Source: Anaplasma platys
GTDB lineage: Bacteria; Pseudomonadota; Alphaproteobacteria; Rickettsiales; Anaplasmataceae
Length of the DNA: 64,000 nt
Direction: 5' to 3'
Assembly (NCBI RefSeq): GCF_012790675.1
Contig: NZ_CP046391.1
Location: 581,144 to 645,143 of the forward strand
Below are positions 39,514 through 50,689 of this stretch, piece by piece. The number at the start of each line of letters is the position of its first letter. Within the stretch, counting starts at the first letter, position 1. The position numbers were made by a program, and so were the translations under genes. Under the pieces are notes generated by a model. It was not told the DNA's origin. It saw only the letters and a program-made list of their open reading frames with translations, and did no database searches.

Positions 39514-41586
39514 ATGGAAGTTACTGTCAATTCCGTAGCTGTAAATATAGATGAGGGTATGACGGTTCTTCAGGCTTGTGAGAGTGCCGGTGTGGAGATA
39601 CCCAGGTTTTGTTATCATGAACGCTTAGCTATAGCCGGAAATTGCAGGATGTGTCTGGTGGAGGTTGTAGGACAACCGAAATTAGTGGCGTCGTGCGCCA
39701 TGCCTGCATCTAAGGATATGGTCATAAACACGGATTCTGAAAGAGTGAGGAGAGCGCGTAAGGGTGTTCTTGAGCTTTTATTGGTGAATCACCCGTTGGA
39801 TTGTCCTATTTGTGATCAAGGTGGTGAATGCGATCTGCAAGATCAGGTATTTGCTTACGGTTGTGGGATAGGAAGGTACGATGAGAGTAAGAGGGCTGTA
39901 AAACGCAAAAATTTTGGCCCATTAATAGAAAACTCTATGAACCGTTGTATACACTGCACTCGGTGTGTGAGATTTCTTTCTGATGTTGCTGGCACTTATG
40001 AATTTGGCACTTTTGGGCGCGGAGAGAAAATAGAGATAGATTCGTGTATTAGTGAAGGGGTAGCATCTGAGCTATCTGGTAATATCATAGACCTTTGTCC
40101 TGTTGGGGCGTTAACTTCCAAGCCTTATATGTTTAAAGCAAGACCTTGGGAGCTCTTTCATTGCGATACAATCGATGTGTTTGATGCAGTGGGATGTAGC
40201 ATCAGAGTTGATTGCCGGGGGCTAGATGTGATGCGGGTCCTACCTCGCTTAAATGAAGATATAAATGAAGAGTGGATCTCGGATAAGACTAGATTTGCTT
40301 GTGATGGATTAGCTCTGCAGAGGCTAGATGCTCCTTGTATTAAGAGAGAAGGCAAGATTGTTGAAGTAAGTTGGGAATATGCGCTTTCTATAGCGGCAGA
40401 GAAACTGAAAACTGCAGGAAAAGGTAAGGTTGCTGCGATTGCTGGAGATATGGCAGATTGTGAGTCAATGTTTCTGCTGAAGAAATTGCTCATAACTTTG
40501 GAAAGTGCAGTAATGGATTGTAGACAGGATGGTGCCAAGTTAACCGCAGATAGCAGGGCACTGTACTTGTTTAATACTTCAATATCTGGGATAGCGTCAG
40601 CTGATATGTGTCTGCTAATCAACGCGGATTTAAGGTACGATGCTCCCATAATCAATGCCAGGGTGCGTAAGCAGTATCTAGAGCGGGGCTTGTCTATAGC
40701 ATCTATCGGATGCAACTTCAGCTATAACTATGCGGTTGATTATCTGGGTGATGACATAGCTCTACTGAAGGAGATATATGGTGGAAAACACAGGATTAGC
40801 AATGCTCTTGCCGCGGCAGAAAATCCAATGGTCATTATAGGGCAAGATGCCCTTGTTCATGAATTGGGGTATGATATTTTGTTGCAGGCCGCGATGATCG
40901 CAGAGAAATTTGGTTTAGTGCGCGATGATTGGAACGGATTCAATGTTCTTCATAAGGTTGCTGCTCGTGTGGGGGGATTAGATATAGGCTTTTTACCGCA
41001 TGATCCAGTGAAGATTGGAGTTTCTGAGATTTTAAAAAGCTCAGAGAATGGTGAAATACAAGTGCTTTATTTATTGGGGGCAGACGAGGTTGATATCGCT
41101 GCTGTAAAAGAGAAAAATCCGAATCTTTTTGTTATATATCAGGGGCATCACGCTGACATGGGTGCTCACTCAGCTGATTTAGTGCTTCCTGGTGTCGCGT
41201 ATACAGAAAAACGTGCAACCTATGTAAATACGGAAGGGAGAGTTCAGAGAACGGAACTTGCGGTTCGTTCTCCGGGTGATTCAAAGGAGGATTGGACTAT
41301 AATCAGCACGATAGCAGGGCGTTTGGGAATGATGTGGAGATATGAGACCGTTTTTGACCTTTGGAAGGATCTGGCCAATTTGGGTCCACAATTCAGGGAA
41401 GAAAATATAGGTAGTTTAGTGGAAGCGACTTGGTCTATTCCAAGTGGAGGGAAGAAGGCTCCATTGCCCAAAGGGAAGTTTGTTTCTGCTGAAAAAAACT
41501 TTTATATGACTGACCCCATAAGTAGGGCTTCCCCCACAATGGCCAAGTGTACCAAATTTTTTCACGCTCACAGCCACTTAGTATGA
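39514..41586 (+). CDS. nuoG: NADH-quinone oxidoreductase subunit G
   Basis: Large iron-sulfur subunit of the complex I peripheral arm. The 690 residues open with the [2Fe-2S] ligands in [17 protein letters not shown] and a following Cys, then the His-Cys3 site in [19 protein letters not shown]. The CIHCTRC and [11 protein letters not shown] ligands of a [4Fe-4S] cluster follow. The remainder is the molybdopterin-oxidoreductase-like fold without the cofactor. The size matches the alphaproteobacterial/mitochondrial 75-kDa subunit. It overlaps nuoH by four bases (ATGA), a sign of coupled translation. Confidence 0.96.
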   Translation: MEVTVNSVAVNIDEGMTVLQACESAGVEIPRFCYHERLAIAGNCRMCLVEVVGQPKLVASCAMPASKDMVINTDSERVRRARKGVLELLLVNHPLDCPICDQGGECDLQDQVFAYGCGIGRYDESKRAVKRKNFGPLIENSMNRCIHCTRCVRFLSDVAGTYEFGTFGRGEKIEIDSCISEGVASELSGNIIDLCPVGALTSKPYMFKARPWELFHCDTIDVFDAVGCSIRVDCRGLDVMRVLPRLNEDINEEWISDKTRFACDGLALQRLDAPCIKREGKIVEVSWEYALSIAAEKLKTAGKGKVAAIAGDMADCESMFLLKKLLITLESAVMDCRQDGAKLTADSRALYLFNTSISGIASADMCLLINADLRYDAPIINARVRKQYLERGLSIASIGCNFSYNYAVDYLGDDIALLKEIYGGKHRISNALAAAENPMVIIGQDALVHELGYDILLQAAMIAEKFGLVRDDWNGFNVLHKVAARVGGLDIGFLPHDPVKIGVSEILKSSENGEIQVLYLLGADEVDIAAVKEKNPNLFVIYQGHHADMGAHSADLVLPGVAYTEKRATYVNTEGRVQRTELAVRSPGDSKEDWTIISTIAGRLGMMWRYETVFDLWKDLANLGPQFREENIGSLVEATWSIPSGGKKAPLPKGKFVSAEKNFYMTDPISRASPTMAKCTKFFHAHSHLV

Positions 41587-42650
41587 GCATTCTGCACAGC
41601 CTGTTCTCATGGATAGCATCATCTGGGATGTTACTGATTGGTATGATATCCCTTATGGTAGGTGTCTTGGTGTGTGTTGCGTACCTTGTATACATGGAGC
41701 GGAAGGTAATTGCGTTCATGCAGTTAAGACATGGGCCCAGCGTAGTTGGCCCTCTAGGTTTACTGCAACCCTTTGCTGATGCGCTGAAACTCTTAACCAA
41801 GGAGTGCATAATTCCCCTTCAATCCAGGGGGATAGCTTTCTTTTTTGCTCCCATAATTACTTTTGCGCTCGCTCTAGCAGGTTGGGCTGTGATACCTCTC
41901 GGGGCAAGCGAAGTAGTCATTGATGGGGCATCTGTTATGATGCCACATGTTATTGCTAATCTTAATCTAGGTGTCCTGTATGTATTGGCTATATCGTCGC
42001 TCGAAGTATATGGCGTTATCATGGCGGGATGGGCTAGCGGTTCAAATTATGCCTTTCTAGGCGCTATTAGATCAGCATCTCAGATGATATCTTATGAAAT
42101 GTCAATGGGGCTAGTGGTCTTGTCTGTGGCTATTTCCACGGGTTCATTGAAATTAGCGGATATTGTGGTTGCAAGGCATGCAATGCCATATTGGGTGGAC
42201 GTATTACTGTTACCAATGGCAATTGTGTTCTTTATTTCTATATTAGCAGAAACAAATCGTCATCCCTTTGACCTTCCTGAAGCGGAGTCTGAACTTGTAT
42301 CAGGATACAATGTTGAGTACTCCTCAATGTCATTTGCGATGTTTTTCCTTGGGGAATATGCAAATATGATCCTTGTGAGCGCCATGATGGTGATATTTTT
42401 TCTCGGCGGTTGGTATCCACCTTTGGATATCAAGGTTTTATATTACATACCGGGATTTGTTTGGTTCTTTATCAAGATTTTCTTCTTGTTATTCTGTTTT
42501 ATATGGGTAAGGGCGACGATTCCCCGGTACCGGTATGATCAGCTGATGAGGATTGGATGGAAAGTACTACTTCCATTCTCTTTCGTCTGGGTTATGGTAG
42601 TTTCCGGCGTCCTTTTGTATTTTGATGCTTTACCGCGCTTCCACCATTAG
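41583..42650 (+). CDS. nuoH: NADH-quinone oxidoreductase subunit H
   Basis: Membrane subunit at the junction of the two complex I arms, forming part of the quinone site. The 355 residues include about eight hydrophobic helices and the conserved [19 protein letters not shown] loop (divided here), [26 protein letters not shown] and the acidic loop [28 protein letters not shown] (divided here). The ATG at 41583 overlaps the nuoG stop and is preferred to the upstream frame extension. It is followed by a hairpin at 42741. Confidence 0.96.
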   Translation: MSILHSLFSWIASSGMLLIGMISLMVGVLVCVAYLVYMERKVIAFMQLRHGPSVVGPLGLLQPFADALKLLTKECIIPLQSRGIAFFFAPIITFALALAGWAVIPLGASEVVIDGASVMMPHVIANLNLGVLYVLAISSLEVYGVIMAGWASGSNYAFLGAIRSASQMISYEMSMGLVVLSVAISTGSLKLADIVVARHAMPYWVDVLLLPMAIVFFISILAETNRHPFDLPEAESELVSGYNVEYSSMSFAMFFLGEYANMILVSAMMVIFFLGGWYPPLDIKVLYYIPGFVWFFIKIFFLLFCFIWVRATIPRYRYDQLMRIGWKVLLPFSFVWVMVVSGVLLYFDALPRFHH

Positions 42651-42740
42651 TAGCGCAGATTTTTCTGCTCCTCTTCTGTTATAAGACAAAGTTCTTGTGG
42701 CTTGTGTTTTTAAGAGGAGCTTATTGCAGCGAACTGTGCC

Positions 42741-42765
42741 AAAAATAGAGTGACACTCTATTTTT
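42741..42765. terminator. Perfect hairpin between convergent genes
   Basis: AAAAATAGAGTG, one base, then CACTCTATTTTT: a perfect 12-base inverted repeat with A and T runs on either side. It can act as a terminator in both directions, for nuoH and for the large minus-strand gene, and lies between their stops. Confidence 0.75.
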
Positions 42766-42930
42766 ATCGAGATCTGCGCCTGATGACCGCATAGCTCTAA
42801 TATCTCTCTTTAAACACTAATTCATGGCGGCCAATAGAGAGAGTCTTACGTGCGTAGTTTTTCCTGGGAAATTGCTCTTTAACAAACAAAAAATTACCAG
42901 GGAGATTGGTAGCAACAAGAATGCAACTCA

Positions 42931-45375
42931 TTATCTCGACTGTCCACTTCCAGTCTTGCGAGCGGTTTCTGACGTTTTGTGTCCAAAATGTCCTGCAACA
43001 CTACCCTTTTCTTCGCTATGCTGCACACCTTCCATATGGACGCATCTCTTTAACTTCTGTTTTAATTGTTCAAGCAATTCAGGATTCAATGAGTCAGACT
43101 CGCTGAATTGGCTGTGCTCAGTGCTGTTTTCTTTAGAAGATCGACCAGGTTGTGCTATACCTTCATCTTCTACGTTTATGTGACTTTCGTTTGGTACAAA
43201 AGCTGCTTTTATTTCTTCAGCAATGCGCGCAGCCTTCTTCAGCATGTCTTTAGGGGTAGCTGTTCCATGTGTTGTCTGTGCGCGTGTGCTTGTTTCATTG
43301 CCACTAGAGATTTCTTTAGAAGACCTATTTGCCATAGCTTTAACAGCATCTTGAGCGGCTATTTCCCTACTATCAGCTATTGGTTCTATTGTGGGAGCTT
43401 CTTTTAAGCACAGCATATTATTAATGTGATTCAGTAGTATGCGTCCTTCTTCTTGTGGGATGGGTAACGGATCATTAAAATCAAAATACCGTCCATTGTA
43501 GGCTCCGTGTTTCCCATTTATTTGTGCAGTGGCTGCCGGCAAACGAAGGAGGTCTTGTCTATCAATAACAGTGGTATGAGACAACGATGCTTTTTCTGCA
43601 ATTTTACCCATATACGCAGCAGCATTCCTTATTGAAGCATCCATAGCTTCACCATAGCCTAATTTAGAACAGAAATTCTCTGGGACTCTGTTATTCTCGG
43701 TAATTATTCCATCCTTTATGGTGAGCGGGGAATTTCCGGCATCTACGTATCTTATGTTGTTCTGAGTCAATATTGAAGGCAATTTGCTCTTTAGATCATT
43801 AGCTAGTGTCTGAGAATCAGATTCGGCCCGTGCGTGCACCATATAAAGGGCATATACTTGCAGTCCTACATTATTAAGATCACGCCTGTTAGCAGAATCA
43901 AATGCGAAATTAAGTCCCGCATCAGTGCAGGCCTTATTGAGCAACGCCCAGGAGCATTCTTCAGAATATTTACCGCCATTGGCAACTTTGTTCAGCATGT
44001 CTCTCATATTAGATGCCATCTCTTTGAGTGGCATGATGGAGTGATGCAAACTGTTATGAAAATTTTCTGCCATTATCGCGGATTGTGCATCAAGTTTCGG
44101 CTTATTATCTTGTATATCGTAGTGCTGTGGCGCTCTTTCAGTACGGAATTTTCCTTCCACCGATTCTATAAATGCACTCTTGCCGTATTCTGTTTGTGTT
44201 TTTATACTGCCAGATATTCCCTTGATAGCCCCTTCTTTTCCGGAAAATTGAATGTCTGGTTGATTATCTCGTTCGCGCGATATTGCCAGCAACATGTCAT
44301 GTAGCACCTCCCTTTGCGCATCACTAAGAAGCTTCTGTGGTTCAGGCTTTTTGCGAGCTTCTTTGGAGATGTCAGTGCCTTCTCTCTGGTTCAGAGCTTG
44401 ATTAAATCTCCCTAATGTTGCTGTAAAAGACGTCCCCTTTTCTTCTTGATTTTCATGAGTTGTTGCTGCCACTTGAGGTCTTGAAATGGGCCTAGACATG
44501 TTAGCTATAGAAAGCAAGAGACGTTTACTATCGGTAGTAGAAATTGGCGAAGTCTGACCTATTCCTAGTGTTGGTAGCTCAACATCTCCAGGATTTCGCT
44601 TTATTGCGTCTGTAGCATTAGGTAGAAGAGGCAAGTCAGAAATTTCCATATCAAATTCAACATCAACCCCAGAGCGGCTAGATATTTCCTGAATATTTTG
44701 TAGAGAATTCAAAATCATGCCATCCACAGCTCTTCCAAAACCAAAAGGCGAGGAGAAGCGTAAGTCAAGATAAGGATTAGATATTACTCCATTGCGTATA
44801 TTAAATATACGAGAAGTGATTTCCCTGCATGGTACCTGGTTCTTTTTGAAGATGTTCTTCACTTCGTTTCCTAATTTGGAACGCTCTAGAGACGGTTCAT
44901 AATCTTCGAGAGTTATCCTACTATAAGCATCACTTATTTCCCTTGCGAGCCTGATAACAGTTGCGTTATCACCCTGAGGGATGTTCATAGCAAAGTGTGC
45001 ATTTGCCCTGACAAAAGCCCTAGCAAAATCTTCCCACGCTTCTTTCGCATATTGTATATTCTCTCTCTGGGAATCATTTACTGAAGGTTTGACTCCAGTT
45101 TTAGAAGGCAATTTAGGTTTTTGTGTGCTTGCATCATTTACTTTCTCTAGTGTTTTTCCAAGCATAGAACTTACTTCCTTAGCCGCTTCATGCAAAGCGC
45201 TCTTCGTATCTATTTTAGAAAATTCAGGCCTGATCGGTTGGTTCGATGTACTAATCCCTGTAGCCACCTTTTCTGTTACGGTGCGTGCAGGTGTTGGAGT
45301 ATTAGTAGTTTGCACAGAATCAGCAACAAACTGCAATGCCGCAGCAAGAGTAGAGCCTAATTCCGCTGCAAACAA
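42931..45375 (-). CDS. Large unidentified protein with a duplicated internal domain
   Basis: About 814 residues, mostly soluble and rich in Ser, Glu, Asn and Lys, with disordered linkers. Two related modules are visible, at roughly residues 110-315 and 470-690. Both contain a W-x-x-hydrophobic start and an I-x-N-G-x-I strand. They also share a GFGRAVDGMILN / GYGEAMDASIRN block, DLPLLPNATDAI / DLLRLPAATAQI, and RLLLSIANM / RILLNHINNM. The C-terminal 120 residues are hydrophilic. The frame is open back into the tRNA-Ile gene, so the true start must be the TTG at about 45375 or an internal codon such as ATG near 45168. No signal peptide or known domain. The composition suits a secreted effector; that is inference. 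Confidence 0.7.
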   Translation of the reverse strand: MFAAELGSTLAAALQFVADSVQTTNTPTPARTVTEKVATGISTSNQPIRPEFSKIDTKSALHEAAKEVSSMLGKTLEKVNDASTQKPKLPSKTGVKPSVNDSQRENIQYAKEAWEDFARAFVRANAHFAMNIPQGDNATVIRLAREISDAYSRITLEDYEPSLERSKLGNEVKNIFKKNQVPCREITSRIFNIRNGVISNPYLDLRFSSPFGFGRAVDGMILNSLQNIQEISSRSGVDVEFDMEISDLPLLPNATDAIKRNPGDVELPTLGIGQTSPISTTDSKRLLLSIANMSRPISRPQVAATTHENQEEKGTSFTATLGRFNQALNQREGTDISKEARKKPEPQKLLSDAQREVLHDMLLAISRERDNQPDIQFSGKEGAIKGISGSIKTQTEYGKSAFIESVEGKFRTERAPQHYDIQDNKPKLDAQSAIMAENFHNSLHHSIMPLKEMASNMRDMLNKVANGGKYSEECSWALLNKACTDAGLNFAFDSANRRDLNNVGLQVYALYMVHARAESDSQTLANDLKSKLPSILTQNNIRYVDAGNSPLTIKDGIITENNRVPENFCSKLGYGEAMDASIRNAAAYMGKIAEKASLSHTTVIDRQDLLRLPAATAQINGKHGAYNGRYFDFNDPLPIPQEEGRILLNHINNMLCLKEAPTIEPIADSREIAAQDAVKAMANRSSKEISSGNETSTRAQTTHGTATPKDMLKKAARIAEEIKAAFVPNESHINVEDEGIAQPGRSSKENSTEHSQFSESDSLNPELLEQLKQKLKRCVHMEGVQHSEEKGSVAGHFGHKTSETARKTGSGQSR

Positions 45376-45378
45376 GAC

Positions 45379-45455
<77 letters not shown>

Positions 45456-45476
45456 CTGATTTATAAAGAAACAACA

Positions 45477-45731
45477 TCAGCCGGAAGAATGTCCTACGAA
45501 AACCTTTCCACCAGCTCTCTTTCTAAAGGAAACAACCCCAGAAATCTTAGAAAATATCGTGTGATCCTTCCCCATCCCCACATTCTTGCCAGGATGATAC
45601 TTAGTTCCACGTTGGCGAATTATGATATTTCCAGGAACGACAACCTCACTCCCAAACTTCTTGACTCCTAGCCTTCTACCTCTCGAGTCTCTACCGTTAC
45701 AGGTACTACCACCGGACTTTTTAGTAGCCAC
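45477..45731 (-). CDS. rpmA: 50S ribosomal protein L27
   Basis: Large-subunit protein near the peptidyl-transferase centre. The 84 residues begin [20 protein letters not shown] and contain [22 protein letters not shown] (divided here), the L27 hallmark. Most bacteria have GGS at the same place after the initiator Met. It follows rplU by three bases, the usual pair, and lies just upstream of tRNA-Ile on the same strand. Confidence 0.97.
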   Translation of the reverse strand: MATKKSGGSTCNGRDSRGRRLGVKKFGSEVVVPGNIIIRQRGTKYHPGKNVGMGKDHTIFSKISGVVSFRKRAGGKVFVGHSSG

Positions 45732-45734
45732 AGC

Positions 45735-46034
45735 CTACCTCACTTCTACTACACGCAAAACCGTCATATTCTGTCTATGTCCATTTTTACGCCTGTAGTT
45801 CTTACGGCGCCGCTTTTTAAACACGATAATCTTATCGGCTCTAAAATGAGACACAACTTCTGCCGAAACCCCTCCACTATCAGATGAGAACTTAACATTA
45901 CCCCCATCGTCAAAAGTAGCAAGACTCTTCAGGGAAACCTTATCACCCACCGCAGCCTTTAGGAGCTCAACCTTTATCACATCCTGTTCCTTAACCTTGT
46001 ACTGCTTTCCACCAGTCTCAACGACAGCGAACAT
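45735..46034 (-). CDS. rplU: 50S ribosomal protein L21
   Basis: Binds 23S rRNA in the large subunit. The 99 residues start [18 protein letters not shown] and end VLRVVEV, with the basic [15 protein letters not shown] block typical of L21. It leads the rplU-rpmA pair. The promoter should lie in the 400-base divergent region shared with eno. Confidence 0.97.
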   Translation of the reverse strand: MFAVVETGGKQYKVKEQDVIKVELLKAAVGDKVSLKSLATFDDGGNVKFSSDSGGVSAEVVSHFRADKIIVFKKRRRKNYRRKNGHRQNMTVLRVVEVR

Positions 46035-46433
46035 AATAACAGAGCCTCAGATCGACATATCACAACGTCTAGATTCTGCTTTACATGAGCAGTGGTGTCA
46101 ATAAAATTCTGGTCGCAACATAACCTCCCGCAGGTGTTGCTTCTAAAATCTTCGCTTATATACCTTAAAAACTAAAATATTGACGTGCAATGAAGATGCC
46201 GCAGCTCAAAGCAGAAATAGATTTTTTTCTCAATTTGAAAGGATAAAGTCACGAGGGGTCACAGAATCGTTACTGTCACGTGTTGCCTGTAAGACACTGA
46301 AGGAACCTTCCATTGGCGATACGCCGGGAAAAGCCAGTCTACTGTTCCATGAAAGGGGCATTGTTCCATTATTTACTTTTTGTTGAAGACTGTTTACACT
46401 TGCTTCCACTCGGGGGAATTGGGGGAACATGTA
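46035..46433. promoter_or_regulatory. Divergent intergenic region of rplU and eno
   Basis: About 400 bases with promoters for both directions. A 68-codon frame starting with TTG (46180-46386) occurs here without a convincing ribosome site and is not called. Confidence 0.4.
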
Positions 46434-47708
46434 GTGCATAACAAGTGTGCTGTCACGATAAGTAGCGTGTTTGCAAGGCAGGTACTTGATAGTCGAGGTC
46501 GCCCCACTGTAGAAGCTGTTGTTACGCTATCTGATGGGTCTCAAGGTATGGTCTCCGCTCCATCTGGAGCATCTGTTGGTAAGCTAGAGGCTTTGGAGCT
46601 AAGAGATAAGGATCCGGCTAGTTTTTTCGGTTATGGAGTGGCGCGCGCTGTAGAGAACGTGAACTCACTGGTATCTTCCGCTTTGATAGGAGAAACGCCG
46701 TTTGATCAGGCGACTATTGACGATTGCCTTATCTCTCTGGATGGCACTGAAAATAAGTCAAAACTGGGGGCTAATGCGACAATTGCTGTATCAATAGCCT
46801 GCGCGAAAGCAGCTGCCAATAGCTTGGGAGTGCCCCTATACAGGTATCTAGGTGGCGTAATAGCAAAAGAACTTCCTATTCCTCTTGTAAATGTGATCAA
46901 TGGAGGGGTGCACGCTGATAACGGTCTGGACTTCCAAGAATTTATGATAGTCCCCATAGGAGCTGACAAATTCTCTTCCGCGATGAAGATGTGTGCCGAG
47001 GTGTTTTTAAAGCTCAAAGAAGTACTCAGAAATAAGGGCTTTAGCACAAATACTGGTGATGAAGGTGGCTTCGCTCCAGAAATAGATAATAACGAGAAGG
47101 TATTTGAGATTTTGCTGGAATCTATAGAATCTGCAGGGTACAAGCCATATGACGATGTTGCCCTGGCTTTAGATGTGGCTTCGTCTACGTTTTATAACGG
47201 CGATTCGTATAGTTTTTCTGGCTCGGTTATGAGCAGTGAAGAGCTGGTATCCTACTATGAAGATATCGTAGATAGGTATCCAATTGTGTCCATTGAAGAC
47301 GGAATGGCTGAAGAAGATGTTCAAGGCTGGGAGAGGCTCACTACAAGACTAGGGGAAAAGGTGCAGTTGGTAGGAGATGACCTTTTCGTCACTAATCCCG
47401 AGCTGATAGAGAAGTATATAGGAAAGGGGCTCGCCAACGCTGTACTCATAAAACCAAATCAAGTGGGAACGCTTTCAGAAACTTTAAAGGCAGTACGCAT
47501 TTCTCAAAAAAACGACTATGCAACTATAGTCTCTCATAGATCTGGAGAAACTGAAGATGCTTCCATTGCGCACATAGCCGTAGCCTTGAATAGTGGGCAA
47601 ATAAAAACTGGATCTATGTCAAGATCCGAACGCATTGCAAAATATAATGAGTTGCTAAGGATAGAAGAAAGCCTAGGCAAGGGAGCGGTTTTGCATAAAT
47701 CCCTGTGA
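46434..47708 (+). CDS. eno: Enolase
   Basis: Interconverts 2-phosphoglycerate and phosphoenolpyruvate. The 424 residues show [84 protein letters not shown] and SHRSGETED, covering the magnesium ligands and catalytic Lys/Glu. The GTG at 46434 is chosen because GGGGGA lies about eight bases upstream and gives the usual enolase length; a TTG at 46380 would add 18 odd residues. In this lineage enolase probably works in gluconeogenesis, since full glycolysis is lacking in Anaplasmataceae. obg starts seven bases later. Confidence 0.96.
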   Translation: MHNKCAVTISSVFARQVLDSRGRPTVEAVVTLSDGSQGMVSAPSGASVGKLEALELRDKDPASFFGYGVARAVENVNSLVSSALIGETPFDQATIDDCLISLDGTENKSKLGANATIAVSIACAKAAANSLGVPLYRYLGGVIAKELPIPLVNVINGGVHADNGLDFQEFMIVPIGADKFSSAMKMCAEVFLKLKEVLRNKGFSTNTGDEGGFAPEIDNNEKVFEILLESIESAGYKPYDDVALALDVASSTFYNGDSYSFSGSVMSSEELVSYYEDIVDRYPIVSIEDGMAEEDVQGWERLTTRLGEKVQLVGDDLFVTNPELIEKYIGKGLANAVLIKPNQVGTLSETLKAVRISQKNDYATIVSHRSGETEDASIAHIAVALNSGQIKTGSMSRSERIAKYNELLRIEESLGKGAVLHKSL

Positions 47709-47714
47709 GGAAAA

Positions 47715-48767
47715 ATGAGTTTTATTGACGAAGCCAAAGTATACCTTAGAGGTGGTAATGGCGGAAACGGGTGCGTTAGCTTCCGTCGAGAAAAGTACGT
47801 AGAATTTGGTGGTCCAGATGGCGGCAATGGTGGCAACGGAGGCTCTGTGATCTTCGAAGCCAGCGATGCGGTAAATACGCTCTTGTTTTTCAGGTATAAT
47901 CAGCACATCAGGGCTGAAAATGGCAAAGGCGGTTCTGGAAGAAACAAAACCGGTGCTGCAGGACGTGACAGAATAGTAAAGGTCCCTGTAGGGACACAGA
48001 TTTATGACGAATCTGGGACGAATCTGATAGCAGATTTGTCTACTAAAGGACAAAAGCAAGTTGTTGCTTCTGGAGGAAAAGGAGGAACCGGAAATGCCAC
48101 CTATAAGAGCTCAACCAACAGAGCTCCTGTAAACTTTACTTTAGGGGAAGTAGAAGAAGAGTTTTGCGTCTTATTGCAGCTAAAAGTTCTGTCAGATGTG
48201 GGTATAATCGGCATGCCCAATGCGGGGAAATCGAGCATCTTGTCTCGGTGCACAATGTCGAAGACGAAAATTGCCGACTATCCGTTTACTACCTTAGAAC
48301 CGCATTTAGGAGTTGCTAGAGTAGGAGAATACGACTTAATCCTGGCGGATATACCAGGATTGATAGAAAATGCAAACTGCGGAGCGGGTCTTGGTCATAA
48401 GTTTTTGAAGCATATAGAAAGGTGCTCAGTGCTGCTTCATGTTATCGACGGATCCTTAGACGATGTTGCAAAGGCGTACTCACTGGTTAGAAACGAGCTT
48501 TCTCTTTATAGCGACACACTAGCCAACAAAATTGAGGTGGTTGTTCTCAATAAATGCGATTTACTCTTCGAACAGGACATCGTTGAAAAGAAGAAAATGC
48601 TGGAAGGTAAATGCTTAAGTAAAGTAGTAACTCTATCTATAGATAGCCCGTTGCAGCCTCTTATGATCCTTCTGTTCTCTATGATCAAGGAGAAATTTTC
48701 ACCGCGGGACGAAAGAGAGGTTTTCGACCCATTCCTCTTCGTGGGCTATAATAAAAAGGGAAAATAA
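47715..48767 (+). CDS. obgE: Obg family ribosome-associated GTPase
   Basis: Essential GTPase for large-subunit maturation and stress response. The 350 residues start with the glycine-rich Obg fold (RGGNGGNGCVSFRREK, GPDGGNGGNGGSV). The G domain follows with G1 GMPNAGKSS, the switch region ADYPFTTLEPHLG, G3 DIPGLIENA and G4 NKCD. The C-terminal OCT-like extension is short or absent. GTGAGGAA precedes the ATG. A decayed second copy lies at 24.2-24.7 kb. Confidence 0.95.
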   Translation: MSFIDEAKVYLRGGNGGNGCVSFRREKYVEFGGPDGGNGGNGGSVIFEASDAVNTLLFFRYNQHIRAENGKGGSGRNKTGAAGRDRIVKVPVGTQIYDESGTNLIADLSTKGQKQVVASGGKGGTGNATYKSSTNRAPVNFTLGEVEEEFCVLLQLKVLSDVGIIGMPNAGKSSILSRCTMSKTKIADYPFTTLEPHLGVARVGEYDLILADIPGLIENANCGAGLGHKFLKHIERCSVLLHVIDGSLDDVAKAYSLVRNELSLYSDTLANKIEVVVLNKCDLLFEQDIVEKKKMLEGKCLSKVVTLSIDSPLQPLMILLFSMIKEKFSPRDEREVFDPFLFVGYNKKGK

Positions 48768-49018
48768 GCGTCATTCGTCTGCTACTCTCCTGAAAAATGC
48801 AGAATTTTTTTATGTCAGTTATGAGAATCCTGGCACGGGTTTAAGTACTTTACAAACGCTCTGTATCATGAAGACGTAAAAATCACGTAGAGCCTAGGGA
48901 AAGATATAAGGTAGCTAAAGAAGAAGCAGTAATTTCTCATTAAAATGTAAAATATAGCGTGTGGAGAAGAAAAAAATTCTGCTAGAATTCACGCCTGAAC
49001 CCTGTATAAAATTGCACC
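48768..49018. other. Spacer between obg and rsmH
   Basis: About 250 AT-rich bases, presumably with the rsmH promoter. No other feature was recognised. Confidence 0.35.
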
Positions 49019-49909
49019 GTGGACTCCCATAATCCTGTAATGCTCAACGAAATGTTAGAAGCGCTTTCCCCTAAAAATGGAGGATCCTACATTGATGCCA
49101 CATTTGGTGCCGGTGGATATAGCCAAGGAATATTGCAGTGCTCGGAAAGTAGTAGAATTTTAGCCATTGATCGGGATCCCACAGCGAAAAAGTTTTATAC
49201 CAAGCTTGCAGGACAGTTTCCTGGGCGAATCAAGTTCGCTAATGCGACCTTCGGTTCCTTAAAGGAGATTGCATTATCCCATGGCTTTGAAAAGGTTGAT
49301 GGTGCGGTCTTTGATGTTGGTGTATCCACAATGCAGCTTAGTGATCCTGAAAGGGGCTTTTCATTCATGAAAGATGGTCCCCTCGATATGAGAATGAATA
49401 ATGAGAGCACGGGAAAAAGCGCAGAAACTTTTGTAAATACCGCATCAGAAAAAGATATTGCAGATGTTATTTTCCGCTATGGAGGGGAGAGATTCTCCAG
49501 AAAGGTAGCAAGAGCTATAGTAGATACTAGGTGCAAAACGAGAATAACCAGGACCAGCGAATTAGCTGCGATTGTCAGATCTGTAGTTTTCAGGAGTAGG
49601 GCTAACCCAATTGATCCTGCTACAAGGACATTTCAAGCTATTAGGATATGGGTTAATGACGAGCTATCTGAGCTAAAGAAGGGACTTATGGCAGCATCAG
49701 ATATTCTAAACAACAACGGAAGGATTGTAGTAGTTTCCTTTCATTCCCTTGAAGACAGAATTGCAAAAAATATCTTCCACGATTTGTGTAATCAAGGATT
49801 TGGCTTAGTAAATAAGAAGGTGGTTAGGCCTACTAACGCGGAAATAGACCGTAATATAAGGGCTAGATCTGCGAAGCTGCGCGCGATAGAAAGGAAAGAA
49901 GTATATTAG
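49019..49909 (+). CDS. rsmH: 16S rRNA (cytosine-1402-N4)-methyltransferase
   Basis: Methylates C1402 in the decoding site using S-adenosylmethionine. The 296 residues begin HNPVMLNEMLEAL, with motif I in DATFGAGGYSQGIL, DRDP for ribose contact, FDVGVSTMQL, the RMNN and DVIFRYGGERFSRKVARAI blocks (divided here), and the closing SFHSLEDRIAKN. The start is GTG at 49019; no better ATG exists in frame. In this lineage it is not followed by the usual division and cell-wall cluster. Confidence 0.95.
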   Translation: MDSHNPVMLNEMLEALSPKNGGSYIDATFGAGGYSQGILQCSESSRILAIDRDPTAKKFYTKLAGQFPGRIKFANATFGSLKEIALSHGFEKVDGAVFDVGVSTMQLSDPERGFSFMKDGPLDMRMNNESTGKSAETFVNTASEKDIADVIFRYGGERFSRKVARAIVDTRCKTRITRTSELAAIVRSVVFRSRANPIDPATRTFQAIRIWVNDELSELKKGLMAASDILNNNGRIVVVSFHSLEDRIAKNIFHDLCNQGFGLVNKKVVRPTNAEIDRNIRARSAKLRAIERKEVY

Positions 49910-50689
49910 GCTGCTAGTAGAGTTGCCTTGCTTTTAGTAGGTATTCTAAAGGAGCGTACAAATTCTCTCTGACTATAGCCTTGATACATTACGCCAACAT
50001 ATGCAGAAACCTTGCACTCAAAGAAGCGTGTTGGTCACTGTGTGTTAAATTGAAGGGAAAAAGCAACTTTATGAGTTGAATCTCTCCCTATCCACACTGG
50101 ACCTTATTTCAAGTATGCATTGACCTATACAAACCAAGTAAATTACTCATACTCGAACGCATAACCTCATAATTTCGCAGACTTACATATGCGATTTGAA
50201 AAACACATAGGACGACTGAGGGGCCTATTATAAGTCTCACAACTAATATCTAATAAAATGTGCTTTATAAGCTATCTATAATTATGGGTCGATTATGGGC
50301 TGTCACCCAGTACGTACACAAAGCATCCCCATGAATTAGAATTTTAAACCCAACGACTTTGAACAAAGCTATGGCGAAAGCAAGCGAACCCTACGCTATA
50401 TCTTCTCCAATTTCAGATCAATTTTCCATACTATAACCAACCCCAATCTACATGAGGCGCAAGAGCCTTGGGGGAAATTAACATTCGGCATACATCTCGT
50501 GATTTTAGGACTAGTCACACCGAATATCAAAGCCCTTCTTTCAATAAAGGATCGGAAAGCCGCTTACTACCGTAGACCAAAACCTGACGATCTATCACAA
50601 AAGATTAGTAACTGAAAAATCCCAGTAGCATGAGGAAAAAACGCCAAGCACTGAGACAAAAACAACACATTTAGCCCCTGCCGCCAATG
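49910..50689. other. Long non-coding stretch
   Basis: About 780 AT-rich bases between two convergent genes. No tRNA, small RNA signature, p44-like or phage-like sequence, and no long frame is visible. Possibly a decayed gene beyond recognition. Confidence 0.4.

Noticed and set aside
46180..46386. 68-codon plus-strand frame upstream of enolase
   Set aside because: TTG start without a ribosome site, no recognisable composition, and it lies in the shared promoter region of rplU and eno.
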